Below are positions 21,267-31,026 of a stretch of 64,000 bases of DNA, piece by piece (within the stretch, counting starts at the first letter, position 1; each line of letters opens with the position of its first letter). Source of the DNA: Arthrobacter sp. KBS0703 (GTDB lineage: Bacteria; Actinomycetota; Actinomycetes; Actinomycetales; Micrococcaceae); contig NZ_MVDG02000001.1 of the NCBI RefSeq assembly GCF_002008315.2, positions 1,364,001 through 1,428,000 on the forward strand. The letters are read 5' to 3'. Below the pieces are notes generated by a model. The model worked only from the letters and a program-made list of their open reading frames with translations. It was not told the DNA's origin and searched no databases. Made by a program: the position numbers and the translations under genes.

Positions 21267-22259
21267 TCAGTCAACGGTCCCGTCGGCGGCCGCGTAGCCG
21301 TGGATCCACCTGGCCAGCCTCCGGTACGCGTCCGCCCTGACCTCGGCGCGGGACAGGAACACGTCATGAAGGGCGCCGTCGATGCGCTCCACGGACACGC
21401 TCCGGCCCAGGGACAGTGCCCGCGTGGCGATGACGTTGACGTCCAGCACGGCATCGGTGCTGCGCATCGCCTCGGTCCAGATCATGCCGTTCTCGCTTGC
21501 CCCGGAAATCAGGACGAGGATGGGAATGTCGATTCCGAGGCCCCGCGCCACCTTGGCATGGCCGGCGAGAACCGCGCTGAGCCAGGCTGCGCGCACCGGA
21601 AACGCCATGGGCGGCCGGTAGTTATCGTCCAGGCTCCATTCGCCCTCGGCCGAGCTGCTGATGCTGCGCCAATAGAAGCCACGCTCCGGCAGCCTGAGCA
21701 CTGCCTCGGGCCGCAGCCGGGCAAGGGGTTCCACCATGGCCCAGGCGGCACGGCGGACCAGCGTGCTGCCGTGCATTTCCAGCCATGGGCTGTTCAGAAC
21801 CAGCTGGGACACGACTCCGGGATTCCGGCTTATCCACAGGGCCGCCACCAGGCCTCCGGTGGAATGGCCCATCAGGGCAAGCGACAGCGGTGCCTCAGGC
21901 CCGGACGCGGCGATCATTCCGATTGCCGCGCCAATCTCGGCGTCGTAGTTTCCGAGGTCTGCGACGTAACCGCCGGGGCTATCGGGCTGAAGGCTGCGGC
22001 CGTGGTTGTGCATGTCCAGGGCAAAGAATTCGAAGCCCTGCCTGTCCCAGAAACGTGCCAGCTCAGTGTTGAAGAAGTAGTCGCTCCAGCCGTGCAGGAA
22101 CATCACGGCACGGCGCCGGCCGGCCGGCACGGAGGGGGCTCCGTCCTTGCGCGGGACGAAGCGGACCAGCGTTGCCGTGCGCGTGACACCGTCGCTGCCC
22201 GTGGCATCGAAGGCGCAGGACTCGAAGTCCGCGCCGAGGATGTCACTCTGCCACTCCAT
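21267..22259 (-). CDS. Alpha/beta hydrolase
   Basis: A 330-residue serine hydrolase. VMFLHGWSDYFF marks the oxyanion region, GHSTGG is the nucleophile elbow and DGALHDVFLS near the C-terminus carries the likely catalytic His. FALDMHNHGRSL resembles monoglyceride-lipase and lysophospholipase relatives, but the substrate is not known. It has no signal peptide. It converges on uppS with 7 bases between and is divergent from pyrD. Confidence 0.88.
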   Translation of the reverse strand: MEWQSDILGADFESCAFDATGSDGVTRTATLVRFVPRKDGAPSVPAGRRRAVMFLHGWSDYFFNTELARFWDRQGFEFFALDMHNHGRSLQPDSPGGYVADLGNYDAEIGAAIGMIAASGPEAPLSLALMGHSTGGLVAALWISRNPGVVSQLVLNSPWLEMHGSTLVRRAAWAMVEPLARLRPEAVLRLPERGFYWRSISSSAEGEWSLDDNYRPPMAFPVRAAWLSAVLAGHAKVARGLGIDIPILVLISGASENGMIWTEAMRSTDAVLDVNVIATRALSLGRSVSVERIDGALHDVFLSRAEVRADAYRRLARWIHGYAAADGTVD

Positions 22260-22389
22260 GGCACCAGCCTAGACTTTCACCGCCCCGCCGTGGCCTCACG
22301 CACGGCAGCGGACGCCGCGGAGGCGTGAAGCCGGGCGCGTGTGTCGGTCCGGGTTTGGTCTGCACCGCCGGAGACGGAAAACTAGAGGC

Positions 22390-23460
22390 ATGCGCGTATA
22401 TCCCACATTCTTCAGGCTGGCCTTTTCATGGATGGACGCGGAACGCGCCCACAAAATCGGGTTCAAGGGCATCCGGCTGGCACACACCATAGGCGCCGGC
22501 CGCGTGCTGGAACGGTTCACCGCCCCGCCATCGTCGCTGCAGACGAACGCCCTCGGCATGACGTTCCCGTCGCCGTTCGGACTCGCGGCCGGCTTTGACA
22601 AAGAGGGCCACGGCATCGAGGCGCTGACCGAACTCGGATTCGGCCACGTCGAGGTAGGCACCATCACCGGCCGTGCCCAGCCGGGAAACGAGAAGCCCCG
22701 GCTGTTCAGGCTGATCGAGGACCGCGCAGTCATCAACCGGATGGGATTCAACAACGACGGCGCCGCGGCCGTCGCGCCGCGGCTCAAGTCCGCCCGCGCG
22801 GCCCTGCAGCGCCAGCACCCCAAGATCCGCCCCGTGATCGGCGTGAACATCGGCAAGAGCAAGGTTGTGGAGCTTGAGGACGCTGCGGAGGACTACCTCA
22901 TCAGCGCCCGCAGTCTGGCGCCGGCGGCAGACTACCTCGTGGTGAACGTCAGTTCCCCGAACACGCCGGGTCTCCGGCTCCTGCAGAACGTGGAAACGCT
23001 GAGGCCGCTGCTGAAGGCCGTGGGGGAGGAGGCCGACAAGTCGGCTGGCCGCCACGTTCCGCTGCTGGTGAAGATCGCACCGGACCTGAGCGATGAAGAC
23101 ATCGACGACGTTGCGCGCCTCGCGCTGGACCTGGGCCTGGACGGCATCATCGCCACCAATACGACCATTGGACGCGCCGGGCTCTCGTCCTCCGCGGAAA
23201 AGGTCGAGGCCTGCGGCGCCGGCGGCCTGAGCGGCGCTCCGTTGAAGGACCGCTCCCTGGAGGTGCTGCGCCGGCTGAAGGCGGCCACCGCGGGCAGGCT
23301 CACCCTGATCTCCGTGGGCGGCGTGGAGACTTTCGAGGACGTCCAGGACAGGCTGGACGCCGGCGCCACCCTGGTTCAGGGCTACACCGCTTTCCTCTAC
23401 GAGGGTCCGTTCTGGGCGGCCCGCATCAACCGGCAGCTGGCCAGGAGCCGCCGCGGCTAG
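22390..23460 (+). CDS. pyrD: Quinone-dependent dihydroorotate dehydrogenase
   Basis: A 356-residue class 2 enzyme that oxidises dihydroorotate to orotate in pyrimidine synthesis, with electrons passed to quinone. The N-terminal membrane-association helix (YPTFFRLAFSWMDAERAH) distinguishes it from class 1. SPFGLAAGFDKEGHGIE, NRMGFNNDG and VNVSSPNTPGLR with the catalytic Ser are present, and the FMN-binding SVGGVETFEDVQDRL lies near the end. The ATG at 22390 gives the family N-terminus. Confidence 0.96.
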   Translation: MRVYPTFFRLAFSWMDAERAHKIGFKGIRLAHTIGAGRVLERFTAPPSSLQTNALGMTFPSPFGLAAGFDKEGHGIEALTELGFGHVEVGTITGRAQPGNEKPRLFRLIEDRAVINRMGFNNDGAAAVAPRLKSARAALQRQHPKIRPVIGVNIGKSKVVELEDAAEDYLISARSLAPAADYLVVNVSSPNTPGLRLLQNVETLRPLLKAVGEEADKSAGRHVPLLVKIAPDLSDEDIDDVARLALDLGLDGIIATNTTIGRAGLSSSAEKVEACGAGGLSGAPLKDRSLEVLRRLKAATAGRLTLISVGGVETFEDVQDRLDAGATLVQGYTAFLYEGPFWAARINRQLARSRRG

Positions 23461-23504
23461 TCCCGTCCTGAAGCGGCAGCCCTGAACTTGCGGCGGGCCT
23501 GAAC

Positions 23505-23543
23505 GCAGCAGCCCCCGGCGGTAGTACCGCCGGGGGCTGCTGC
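23505..23543. terminator. Bidirectional terminator, pyrD / DUF3043
   Basis: A perfect 19-base inverted repeat (arms 23505-23523 and 23525-23543) with core GCAGCAGCCCCCGGCGGTA. It lies between convergent pyrD and the DUF3043 gene. Confidence 0.87.
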
Positions 23544-23597
23544 AATCTGGAGGGTCCGGGACCGGCCCTTAGAAGGGGGCGGCCTGAAGAAAAAGGG

Positions 23598-24188
23598 TCA
23601 GGACGGGTACTGTCCGCGCTGGACCTGGGGCTTGGGAAGGCGGAGCTTCCGGAACTGCAGGGAGCGCATCGAGCCGTACCAGACCGTGCCGCGCTCCACC
23701 TCGCCGAACTTTTCAGCGAGCCGCTTGCGGAGCCTGCGGGAGAGGATGAACACGTCCACGAAGACGGCCAGGAACATAACCCAGAACCCGCCCAGGACGT
23801 AGATCATCTGCTCGCTCGTGGACGGGACCACCAGCGAGATGATCACGAACACCAGGGCGCCGAACATGAGGTACTCGCCCAGGCTGAAGCGGGCATCGAC
23901 GTAGTCGCGGGCAAAGCGCTTCTGGGGTCCCTTGTCACGGATCGGCAGGAACTTCTCGTCGCCCGTATCCATGGCCTGGCGCATCTTGAGCCGCTGATCC
24001 GCGACGGCGGCACGCTCTGCCGCCTTGGAGGCCTTGCGGTCCTCGGGCACCAGGGGGCGCTTGCGGGCGGCCTCCTGGGCCTTGCGCTTGGGCGTGGGTG
24101 CGCCCTTGCCCAAAGCCTCACTCTGGGCCGTTTGCTGGTCTACTACGTCCTGCGCCGCTGGCGCTTCCTTTTTACGTCCGAACACCAC
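23598..24188 (-). CDS. DUF3043 domain membrane protein
   Basis: A 196-residue protein. A long charged, Ala/Lys-rich N-terminal half (APTPKRKAQEAARKRP) is followed by FARDYVDARFSLGEYLM and two membrane helices (about residues 105-145). The tail is a basic C-terminus, RRLRKRLAEKFG. This is the actinobacterial DUF3043 family of unknown function. The start is GTG at 24188 or the adjacent GTG at 24185; the frame stays open far upstream, but the upstream residues are not family-like. It is divergent from the dipeptidase gene. Confidence 0.85.
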   Translation of the reverse strand: MVFGRKKEAPAAQDVVDQQTAQSEALGKGAPTPKRKAQEAARKRPLVPEDRKASKAAERAAVADQRLKMRQAMDTGDEKFLPIRDKGPQKRFARDYVDARFSLGEYLMFGALVFVIISLVVPSTSEQMIYVLGGFWVMFLAVFVDVFILSRRLRKRLAEKFGEVERGTVWYGSMRSLQFRKLRLPKPQVQRGQYPS

Positions 24189-24315
24189 AACAGAATACCT
24201 TGCAAGGAGGCGGCCGCCCGTCACACCGGCGGGCAGGCGGCACGCGCTCCGGACCGCTCCGGGCGGCCGGTTGCCGCTGTTTGTTGTGGTGTGTGACACA
24301 GGTAGTGTTTGGGCC

Positions 24316-25746
24316 ATGACTTCATCACCAGCGGCAACCCCGCAAGAGATCGGTGATTCTGTGGCCGGCGTCGACACCGCCGCCCTGCGGAGCGCCATTA
24401 ATGCATCCTTCGATTCGACGGTGGCCCAGCTGAAGGACCTGGTCAGCATTCCGGGCATAGCGTGGCCGAGTTTCGATCCCGCGCCACTGGACCGCAGCGC
24501 TGAAGCTGTCGCCGACCTCGTCCGGGGCGCGGGCATAGCCGACGTCCGTATCCTTCGGTGCGACAAGGAAGACGGCACCCCCGGGGGGCCGGCCGTCGTG
24601 GCGCGTCGGGAAGCGGCGGAAGGCAAGCCGACCATCCTGCTGTACGCACACCATGATGTCCAGCCGCCGGGGGATCCGGCGCTGTGGGATTCCGAGCCCT
24701 TTACCGCCGTCGAACGTGAAAGCCGGTTGTACGGCCGCGGCGCCGCGGACGACAAAGCCGGGATCATGGCCCACATCGCGGCCTACGGGGCAGTGACGCA
24801 GGTGCTCGGCGACGAATTCGGGCTGGGCGTCACCCTGTTCTTCGAGGGGGAGGAAGAGGCCGGCTCGCCGACCTTCCGGACATTCCTGGAAACCCACCGC
24901 GAGCTGCTCCGTGCAGACGTCATTGTGGTGGCCGATTCCAGCAACTGGAAGGTGGGCGTTCCGGCGCTCACCACCAGCCTCCGCGGGCTGATCGACGGAA
25001 CCGTCGAGGTCCAGGTCCTGGACCACGCCGTGCACTCGGGAATGTTCGGCGGACCCGTGCTGGACGCGCCCACACTGCTGTCCCGGCTGATCGCCACCCT
25101 GCACGACGCCGAGGGCAATGTGGCCGTGGCAGGCCTGGTCAGCCGGGACGACGTCGCCGTCGATCTCACCGAAGCGGAGTACCGCGCCGATGCCTCAGTG
25201 CTCGACGGCGTGCAGCTGGCCGGGAGCGGAACCATTGCCTCCCGCCTGTGGACCAAGCCGGCGCTGTCCATCATCGGATTCGATGCGCCTGCCGTAGATG
25301 TCGCCTCCAACACGCTGCTCCCGAGGGCCCGTGCCAAGTTCAGCCTGCGCCTGGCCCCCGGCCAGGACCCGTCCGAGGCAATGGAGGCCGTCCGCAGGCA
25401 CGTCGAGCTCAACGCGCCGTTCGGGGCGAAAGTGGTCTTCACCCCGGGGGAGAGCGGCAACGCCTTCCAAACCGATACCAGCTCCGCCGCCGCGGGATTC
25501 GCGCTCTGGGCGCTCGGGGAAGCCTGGGGAGTGCCGGCCGTGGAAATGGGCATCGGCGGTTCCATCCCGTTCATTTCCGACCTGACCGACCTGTACCCGG
25601 CTGTCCAGATCCTCGTGACGGGCGTTGAGGACCCGGATTCACGGGCGCACTCCGCCAACGAATCCCTGCACCTTGAGGACTTCCGGAACGCGGTCCTTGC
25701 CGAGGCGCTCCTGCTGGCGCGCCTCAACGTCGAGGATATGCGCTGA
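24316..25746 (+). CDS. M20 family dipeptidase
   Basis: A 476-residue zinc peptidase of the M20 (CNDP/PepV-like) family. Metal ligands and catalytic residues are visible in YAHHDVQPPGD, GRGAADDKAGIMAH and FEGEEEAGSP. The dimerisation domain begins near DHAVHSGMFGGP, and NESLHLEDF near the C-terminus carries the last ligand. It hydrolyses short peptides in the cytoplasm; the preferred substrate is unknown. The ATG at 24316 gives the expected N-terminus. It is a single gene between DUF3043 and the Fe-S carrier. Confidence 0.93.
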   Translation: MTSSPAATPQEIGDSVAGVDTAALRSAINASFDSTVAQLKDLVSIPGIAWPSFDPAPLDRSAEAVADLVRGAGIADVRILRCDKEDGTPGGPAVVARREAAEGKPTILLYAHHDVQPPGDPALWDSEPFTAVERESRLYGRGAADDKAGIMAHIAAYGAVTQVLGDEFGLGVTLFFEGEEEAGSPTFRTFLETHRELLRADVIVVADSSNWKVGVPALTTSLRGLIDGTVEVQVLDHAVHSGMFGGPVLDAPTLLSRLIATLHDAEGNVAVAGLVSRDDVAVDLTEAEYRADASVLDGVQLAGSGTIASRLWTKPALSIIGFDAPAVDVASNTLLPRARAKFSLRLAPGQDPSEAMEAVRRHVELNAPFGAKVVFTPGESGNAFQTDTSSAAAGFALWALGEAWGVPAVEMGIGGSIPFISDLTDLYPAVQILVTGVEDPDSRAHSANESLHLEDFRNAVLAEALLLARLNVEDMR

Positions 25747-25846
25747 CGTTCCGGGCTCCTGGCGGAGAAAGCCTGGGGCAGCGGCACTCCCCGGGGCGGC
25801 CGTCGTGACCGTCCCGGGAACAAGTCCGGTGAGGCGTCGGTTACGT

Positions 25847-25864
25847 CTGTAGTTAGAGCTACAG
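25847..25864. promoter_or_regulatory. Small palindrome upstream of the Fe-S carrier gene
   Basis: CTGTAG and CTACAG flank six bases, about 100 bases before the A-type carrier start. A TAGCTATAGC stretch lies just downstream and could hold a -10 box. It may be an operator for an Fe-S or redox regulator, but no family can be named. Confidence 0.3.
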
Positions 25865-25962
25865 GCGTGATCGACGTAGCATGTAGCTATAGCCCATACC
25901 GTTTCCGTAGGGGCAGGCACCGTGCAAGCGGGCCGCCAGGACCGTCGTTAGAAGGTAGGCCA

Positions 25963-26352
25963 ATGAGCACTACGACCAATGAAAACAGCACCGAACCCAC
26001 CGGTACGGCCAGTGACGAACTGGCGAGCCACGAGGTTCAGCTGACCGACGTGGCAGCAGGCAAAGTCCGCAGCCTCCTTGAGCAGGAAGGCCGCACGGAC
26101 TTGCGCCTCCGCGTTGCCGTGCAGCCGGGCGGCTGCTCCGGCCTGATTTACCAGCTCTACTTCGACGAGCGACTCCTTGATGGAGACGCTGTGCGCGACT
26201 ATGACGGTGTCGAGGTCGTCGTCGACAAGATGAGCGTGCCCTACCTCAGCGGCGCCAGCATCGACTTTGAAGACACCATCTCCAAGCAGGGCTTCACCAT
26301 CGACAATCCCAATGCCGGCGGCTCGTGCGCCTGCGGTGATTCTTTCCACTAA
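25963..26352 (+). CDS. erpA: Iron-sulfur cluster insertion protein (A-type, ErpA-like)
   Basis: A 129-residue A-type carrier that delivers Fe-S clusters to apoproteins. The three conserved cysteines are in QPGGCSGLIYQLYFD and the C-terminal GGSCACGDSF. An acidic N-terminal extension of about 35 residues precedes the HesB/IscA domain. ATG at 25963 is preferred over an in-frame start at 25867, which adds a non-family sequence. It is placed just before the cytochrome oxidase genes; the Rieske protein of this window would need such clusters. Confidence 0.93.
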   Translation: MSTTTNENSTEPTGTASDELASHEVQLTDVAAGKVRSLLEQEGRTDLRLRVAVQPGGCSGLIYQLYFDERLLDGDAVRDYDGVEVVVDKMSVPYLSGASIDFEDTISKQGFTIDNPNAGGSCACGDSFH

Positions 26353-26380
26353 CGGGCACTTTTGCCCTTGCTAGACCGTT

Positions 26381-26412
26381 GTGGCGGCGTCGGTGACAAC
26401 CGGCGCCGCCAC
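26381..26412 (+). terminator. Hairpin between the Fe-S carrier gene and ctaC
   Basis: GTGGCGGCG and CGCCGCCAC enclose an inner CGGT-GACA-ACCG stem. The hairpin is 14 pairs with one T-G and a four-base loop. No clear T run follows. It lies 29 bases after the upstream stop. Confidence 0.55.
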
Positions 26413-26538
26413 ACTGGTCAGACATGTGGGCGAAATCCCGCGGGGGACGGTAAGCTCTACACCGAGTAGTAAAACTTTTAGTGTGCCCGGGAAGCTTCGC
26501 GCCTCCTTGGCAACAGCAACAAGTAGGAAGGGCCGTCT

Positions 26539-27411
26539 GTGAGTTCGCAGAACCGAACCGGCAGCCGACGCAAAACGATCACCTCGATCTCTGGCTTGGC
26601 AATTGCCGGCGCGTTGGTTTTGACTGGATGTTCGCCAGAGGTAACGAAGGGGTGGCTGCCTACAGAGCGTGGCACCACCAATCACACTGACCGCATCATG
26701 GACCTCTGGGTCAACTCATGGATTGCCGCCCTCGTGGTGGGCATCATCACCTGGGGACTCATTGTCTGGTGCATCGTCGCCTACCGGCGCCGCAAGGGTA
26801 CCGTGGGCTTCCCCCGGCAGACCAGCTTCAACCTTCCCCTTGAGGTCTTCTACCTGACCATCCCGCTCTTCATGGTGCTGGTGTTCTTCTACTTCACCGA
26901 CCGTGACCAGCAGGCCATCGATGACCGCTCCAAGCCCGCCGACGTCGTTGTTGACGTCCGCGGCAAGCAGTGGGCCTGGGACTTTAACTACAAGCAGGGC
27001 GACGTCGTCACCGGGGACGTCCACGAAGCCGGTGTCCAGGCGCACCTGACCGGCAAGGAAGTGGACAAGGAAAAGCTGCCCACGCTGTACCTGCCCGTCA
27101 ACAAGTCGGTTGATCTTGAACTGAACTCCCGCGACGTCATCCACTCCTTCTGGGTTCCGGCCTTCCTGCAGAAGCGGGACATGATCCCGGGCAAGACCAA
27201 CTACATCCGGTTCACGCCCACCAAAGAGGGAACCTACGACGGCAAGTGTGCCGAACTCTGCGGTGAGTACCACTCCGAAATGCTGTTCCGCGTGAAGGTC
27301 GTGTCCGAGTCCGAATTCCAGGCTCACCTGACCCAGCTGCGCCAGGACGGCAACACGGGCCTGCTCGGCGAAGAGTACGACCGCAACCCGAACCTGAACG
27401 AAACAAAGTAA
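26539..27411 (+). CDS. ctaC: Cytochrome c oxidase subunit II
   Basis: A 290-residue membrane protein of the aa3 oxidase. The signal peptide ends in a lipobox-like LTGC (Cys31), so it may be a lipoprotein. Two membrane helices follow (about residues 60-85 and 105-125). The CuA domain has HSFWVP and the cluster motif [12 protein letters not shown], with both Cys, His and Met ligands present. The GTG start has an AGGAAGGG site. It begins the ctaC-ctaD-ctaF operon. Confidence 0.96.
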   Translation: MSSQNRTGSRRKTITSISGLAIAGALVLTGCSPEVTKGWLPTERGTTNHTDRIMDLWVNSWIAALVVGIITWGLIVWCIVAYRRRKGTVGFPRQTSFNLPLEVFYLTIPLFMVLVFFYFTDRDQQAIDDRSKPADVVVDVRGKQWAWDFNYKQGDVVTGDVHEAGVQAHLTGKEVDKEKLPTLYLPVNKSVDLELNSRDVIHSFWVPAFLQKRDMIPGKTNYIRFTPTKEGTYDGKCAELCGEYHSEMLFRVKVVSESEFQAHLTQLRQDGNTGLLGEEYDRNPNLNETK

Positions 27412-27421
27412 GGGGAGCGAC

Positions 27422-29149
27422 GTGGCTACTTACACACAATCCGCACCTGTCGGGACCCTTGGCGCTCCCGTAGTTCCTAAGTCCAAGGGACGCATCGTCG
27501 TCAACTGGATCACCTCCACTGACCACAAGACCATCGGGTACATGTACCTGATCGCCTCGTTTATCTTCTTCTGCTTCGGCGGCGTGATGGCCCTGCTCAT
27601 CCGCGCCGAACTGTTCGAACCCGGCATGCAGATCCTGCAGACCAAGGAACAGTACAACCAGCTGTTCACCATGCACGGCACGGTCATGCTGCTCATGTTC
27701 GCCACCCCGCTGTTCGCCGGGTTCGCCAACGTCATCATGCCGCTGCAGATCGGCGCCCCCGACGTCGCCTTCCCGCGGCTGAATGCACTGGCCTTCTGGT
27801 TCTTCCTCTTCGGGTCGACCATCGCGGTGTCCGGCTTCATCACCCCGCAGGGCGCGGCATCGTTCGGCTGGTTCGCGTACGCTCCGCTGTCCAACACGAC
27901 GTTCAGCCCGGGCATCGGCGGTGACCTGTGGGTCTTCGGCCTGGCGCTCTCCGGCTTCGGCACCATCCTGGGCGCGGTCAACTTCATCACCACCATCATC
28001 TGCATGCGCGCCCCGGGCATGACCATGTGGCGCATGCCCATATTCACCTGGAACACGCTGGTCACGGCCATCCTCGTGCTGATGGCCTTCCCGCCGCTGG
28101 CCGCCGCCCTGTTCGCCCTCGGAGCAGACCGCCGCTTCGGCGCCCATATCTTCGATCCGGAAAACGGCGGGGCCGTGCTCTGGCAGCACCTGTTCTGGTT
28201 CTTCGGCCACCCCGAGGTCTACATCATCGCGCTGCCGTTCTTCGGCATCGTCTCGGAAATCTTCCCGGTCTTCAGCCGCAAGCCGATCTTCGGGTACAAG
28301 GGCCTGGTCTACGCCACGATCGCCATCGCCGCGCTGTCCGTGACGGTGTGGGCGCACCACATGTACGTCACCGGCTCGGTGCTGCTGCCGTTCTTCTCGT
28401 TCATGACCATGCTCATCGCGGTGCCCACGGGCGTGAAGTTCTTCAACTGGATCGGCACCATGTGGCGCGGTTCCATCACGTTCGAGACCCCCATGCTGTG
28501 GAGCATCGGCTTCCTCATCACGTTCCTCTTCGGCGGCCTGACGGGCATCATCCTGGCCTCCCCGCCGCTGGACTTCCACGTCTCCGACTCCTACTTCGTG
28601 GTGGCGCACTTCCACTACGTGGTGTTCGGCACCGTGGTGTTCGCGATGTTCGCCGGCTTCTACTTCTGGTGGCCGAAGTGGACGGGCAAGATGCTCAACG
28701 AGCGCCTCGGCAAGATCCACTTCTGGCTCCTGTTCCTCGGCTTCCACGGCACGTTCCTGATCCAGCACTGGCTCGGCGTTGAAGGCATGCCGCGCCGCTA
28801 CGCGGACTACATGCCGCAGGACAACTTCACGTGGATGAACCAGTTCTCCACCATCTCCTCGTTCGTCCTCGGCGCCTCACTGATCCCGTTCTTCTGGAAC
28901 GTGTACATCACCGCGCGGAGTACGGAAAAGGTTCAGGTGGATGATCCCTGGGGCTTCGGTGCCTCGCTGGAATGGGCAACGTCCTGCCCGCCGCCACGCC
29001 ACAACTTCACGTCCCTGCCCCGCATCCGCTCGGAGCGTCCGGCCCTGGACCTGCACCACCCCGAGCTCTCACAGCCACACACCATTGAGTCACCGGCACC
29101 GGCAGCAGCTGTGCTCGGCAACGCCGATCAGAAGGACACCGCGCAGTGA
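27422..29149 (+). CDS. ctaD: Cytochrome c oxidase subunit I
   Basis: A 575-residue heme-copper oxidase catalytic subunit with about 12 membrane helices. Visible ligands are the low-spin heme His in FTMHGTVML, the CuB ligands in FFGHPEVYI and [10 protein letters not shown], and the heme a/a3 histidines in [11 protein letters not shown]. The EVYI form indicates an A1-type proton-pumping enzyme. It starts with GTG 10 bases after ctaC and overlaps ctaF by four bases. Subunit III (ctaE) and the bc1 genes are on the other strand 5 kb away, the usual actinobacterial split. Confidence 0.97.
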   Translation: MATYTQSAPVGTLGAPVVPKSKGRIVVNWITSTDHKTIGYMYLIASFIFFCFGGVMALLIRAELFEPGMQILQTKEQYNQLFTMHGTVMLLMFATPLFAGFANVIMPLQIGAPDVAFPRLNALAFWFFLFGSTIAVSGFITPQGAASFGWFAYAPLSNTTFSPGIGGDLWVFGLALSGFGTILGAVNFITTIICMRAPGMTMWRMPIFTWNTLVTAILVLMAFPPLAAALFALGADRRFGAHIFDPENGGAVLWQHLFWFFGHPEVYIIALPFFGIVSEIFPVFSRKPIFGYKGLVYATIAIAALSVTVWAHHMYVTGSVLLPFFSFMTMLIAVPTGVKFFNWIGTMWRGSITFETPMLWSIGFLITFLFGGLTGIILASPPLDFHVSDSYFVVAHFHYVVFGTVVFAMFAGFYFWWPKWTGKMLNERLGKIHFWLLFLGFHGTFLIQHWLGVEGMPRRYADYMPQDNFTWMNQFSTISSFVLGASLIPFFWNVYITARSTEKVQVDDPWGFGASLEWATSCPPPRHNFTSLPRIRSERPALDLHHPELSQPHTIESPAPAAAVLGNADQKDTAQ

Positions 29150-29547
29150 AGATCGAATCTTGGATTTTTGGAGCAGGAGTCTTCTTCTTCGTCCCTGTCT
29201 CAATGATTTACGGTTTCCTGACCAACTGGTCTGAGTGGGTCGGCATCCTGGGCATCCTCCTCGTGGGCGGCCTGGCCGGCATGATCGGCGCCTACCTCGG
29301 ATTCACCGGCAAGCGCGTCGGCATGCGTCCCGAGGACCGCAACGACGCCGAGATCCACGAGGGCGCCGGCGAGCAGGGGCACTTCAGCCCGTGGAGCTGG
29401 TGGCCGCTGGTGCTAGGCCTGTCCTGCGCCACGGGCTTCCTGGGCCTCGCGATTGGCTTCTGGATCGTCTTCATCGCAGCGGGCATGGCTATTGTGGCCC
29501 TCGTCGGCTGGGTCTACGAGTACAGCCGCGGAGACCACGCACACTAA
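29146..29547 (+). CDS. ctaF: Cytochrome c oxidase subunit IV (actinobacterial)
   Basis: A 133-residue membrane protein with about four hydrophobic segments (residues 5-25, 28-50, 85-105 and 108-125). It belongs to the actinobacterial subunit 4 family of the bcc-aa3 supercomplex. The GTG start overlaps the ctaD stop (GTGA), so translation is coupled. It ends before a strong bidirectional terminator. Confidence 0.92.
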   Translation: MKIESWIFGAGVFFFVPVSMIYGFLTNWSEWVGILGILLVGGLAGMIGAYLGFTGKRVGMRPEDRNDAEIHEGAGEQGHFSPWSWWPLVLGLSCATGFLGLAIGFWIVFIAAGMAIVALVGWVYEYSRGDHAH

Positions 29548-29568
29548 CCCTCAGGACACACCCTGAAC

Positions 29569-29604
29569 GACGGCGGGCCCCACCATTTGGTGGGGCCCGC
29601 TGTC
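29569..29604. terminator. Bidirectional terminator, ctaF / ptsH
   Basis: A 16-base stem (29569-29584 with 29589-29604, one G-U pair; core GCGGGCCCCACC) with an ATTT loop. A T-rich run, TGTTGTTGG, follows on the plus strand. Confidence 0.88.
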
Positions 29605-29652
29605 GTTGTTGTTGGTGTTGTTGGCCGTGGCCATGGCCGCATGCCGTTGGTG

Positions 29653-29946
29653 TCAGCCCGCCTTTTGGGACTCCAGGAGTTCGGCGAGGCCCGATAGCGC
29701 GGATTCCGCCTCCACAACGCTGCGGCCGGCCGGGAGGGCCGCTTCGGTGACGCGGAGTTCCACCTCGCAGCCGCAGTTGAAGTCGGCGGTCATGACCTCG
29801 AGCAGGGAGCGGGCGTCGACGGCGTCAATGCCGGCCTTACGGATGGTCACCGGCAGCCCGGTCTCAGTCACGGCACGCACAAAGACCGCTGCCGGGCGGG
29901 CGTGCAGGCCAATGGCGGCAGTGACGGTTGCCTTACGAACTGGCAA
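29653..29946 (-). CDS. ptsH: Phosphocarrier protein HPr
   Basis: A 97-residue PTS phosphocarrier. The phosphorylated His lies in IGLHARPAA near residue 15. The region around ARSLLEVMTADFNCGCEV matches the HPr Ser46 regulatory loop with SLL. It carries phosphate from enzyme I to sugar-specific IIA domains. The gene is alone and divergent from a DasR-like regulator, with a dre operator between them. In Streptomyces, DasR controls pts genes through such sites. Confidence 0.93.
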   Translation of the reverse strand: MPVRKATVTAAIGLHARPAAVFVRAVTETGLPVTIRKAGIDAVDARSLLEVMTADFNCGCEVELRVTEAALPAGRSVVEAESALSGLAELLESQKAG

Positions 29947-30044
29947 GTGGACTCCTCTTCCTGGACGGAACGACGCCGTCGTCTTTTCATGTCTGACGTT
30001 AAGAATATCCGCCCGGCAGCGCCTCCGCGGCCGCCCCCGGTGCG

Positions 30045-30056
30045 TGGTCTAGACCT
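30045..30056. promoter_or_regulatory. dre operator (DasR-type binding site)
   Basis: TGGTCTAGACCT contains the perfect palindrome GGTCTAGACC. It matches the core of the DasR responsive element TGGTCTAGACCA in 11 of 12 positions. It sits between ptsH (minus strand) and a GntR/UTRA regulator (plus strand), about 100 bases from ptsH and 55 from the regulator. Confidence 0.82.
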
Positions 30057-30111
30057 GACAGGCGAATGGCCTAACCTTGAAATGTGAACATGCATTCCAG
30101 GAGCAACGACT

Positions 30112-30903
30112 GTGGCCGCTAATGCTGCCGGCATTGCCGGCGAAATCGACAGGAAAAGCGGAACCCCCATCTACGTCCAGCTTCGCGAGATCCTCAGGAC
30201 GTATATCGCCACCTCGTGCCCGCCCGGCTCCGGCCTGCCGTCGGAGCGCGACCTGGCGGAGCGCTTCGGGCTGGCTCGGATGACCGTCCGGCAAGCCATT
30301 GATGCGCTCGTGGGGGAGGAGGTCATTGAACGGGTGGTGGGGCTCGGTACGTTTGTCCGCAAGCCCAAACTTGATCTCCAGGTCAAGCTCACGTCCTACA
30401 GCGAGGAAATGCAGCGCCGCGGAATGGTGCCGGCCGCCAAAGTGCTGAGTTTTGAGCAGATCGCCGCCAGTGCCTTCCTCGCGCGCGAGTTGCAGGTGGA
30501 GGAGGGAACGCCCCTGGTGCGGTTCCGGCGCCTCCTGCTGGCCGATAACGAGCCAATGAGCGTGGATGAGAATTTCATCCCCGCGCACCGGGTGCCGGGC
30601 CTGCTGGACGGGGAGCCGCCCACCTCGCTGTATAACGTCCTCAGCGAACAGTTCGGCCTGGTCATGGAATGGGGCGAGGACATGATCGAAGCTACGGCCG
30701 CCTCGCCCTCCACTGCGCGGCTGTTGAACGTTGAAATAGGCTCCCCGCTGCTGAAGATCCAAAGGCACGCGTTCGTTGCGCGAGCCATGGTGGACTATTC
30801 CGTCTCCTACTACCGTGCCGACCGCTATAAGCTCTGGGTGCCGCTGCAGCGGCCCGGCATCCGGCCCGCGCGAAACTACGCCTCGGGGTACCGCCACCAA
30901 TAG
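30112..30903 (+). CDS. GntR/HutC family regulator, DasR/NagR-like
   Basis: A 263-residue repressor. The N-terminal winged helix (about residues 18-85) holds TPIYVQLREILRTYI and SERDLAERFGLARMTVRQAI. The C-terminal UTRA effector domain (about 90-255) has SYSEEMQRRGM and RFRRLLLADNEPMSVDENFI. DasR/NagR members bind glucosamine- or GlcNAc-6-phosphate and control chitin and amino-sugar uptake. That assignment rests on the dre site upstream and the ptsH neighbour, not on the protein alone. The start is GTG with AGGAGCA upstream. Confidence 0.85.
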   Translation: MAANAAGIAGEIDRKSGTPIYVQLREILRTYIATSCPPGSGLPSERDLAERFGLARMTVRQAIDALVGEEVIERVVGLGTFVRKPKLDLQVKLTSYSEEMQRRGMVPAAKVLSFEQIAASAFLARELQVEEGTPLVRFRRLLLADNEPMSVDENFIPAHRVPGLLDGEPPTSLYNVLSEQFGLVMEWGEDMIEATAASPSTARLLNVEIGSPLLKIQRHAFVARAMVDYSVSYYRADRYKLWVPLQRPGIRPARNYASGYRHQ

Positions 30904-30960
30904 CCGGTTCCGCCCGGGAGGACTCGCCTGGCGGCGCACCGGGCGAGCAATGAACGCGAC

Positions 30961-31001
30961 ACAGAAAAGGCCCGGTCCAAAGCGGACCGGACCTTTTCTG
31001 T
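30961..31001. terminator. Bidirectional terminator, GntR regulator / qcrB
   Basis: An 18-base stem with one mismatch (30961-30978 and 30984-31001). ACAGAAAAGG opens it and CCTTTTCTGT closes it, giving A/T runs on both sides. It lies between convergent genes. Confidence 0.87.
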
Positions 31002-31026
31002 GTGCTGACCGTGACTAGCGGCAGGG

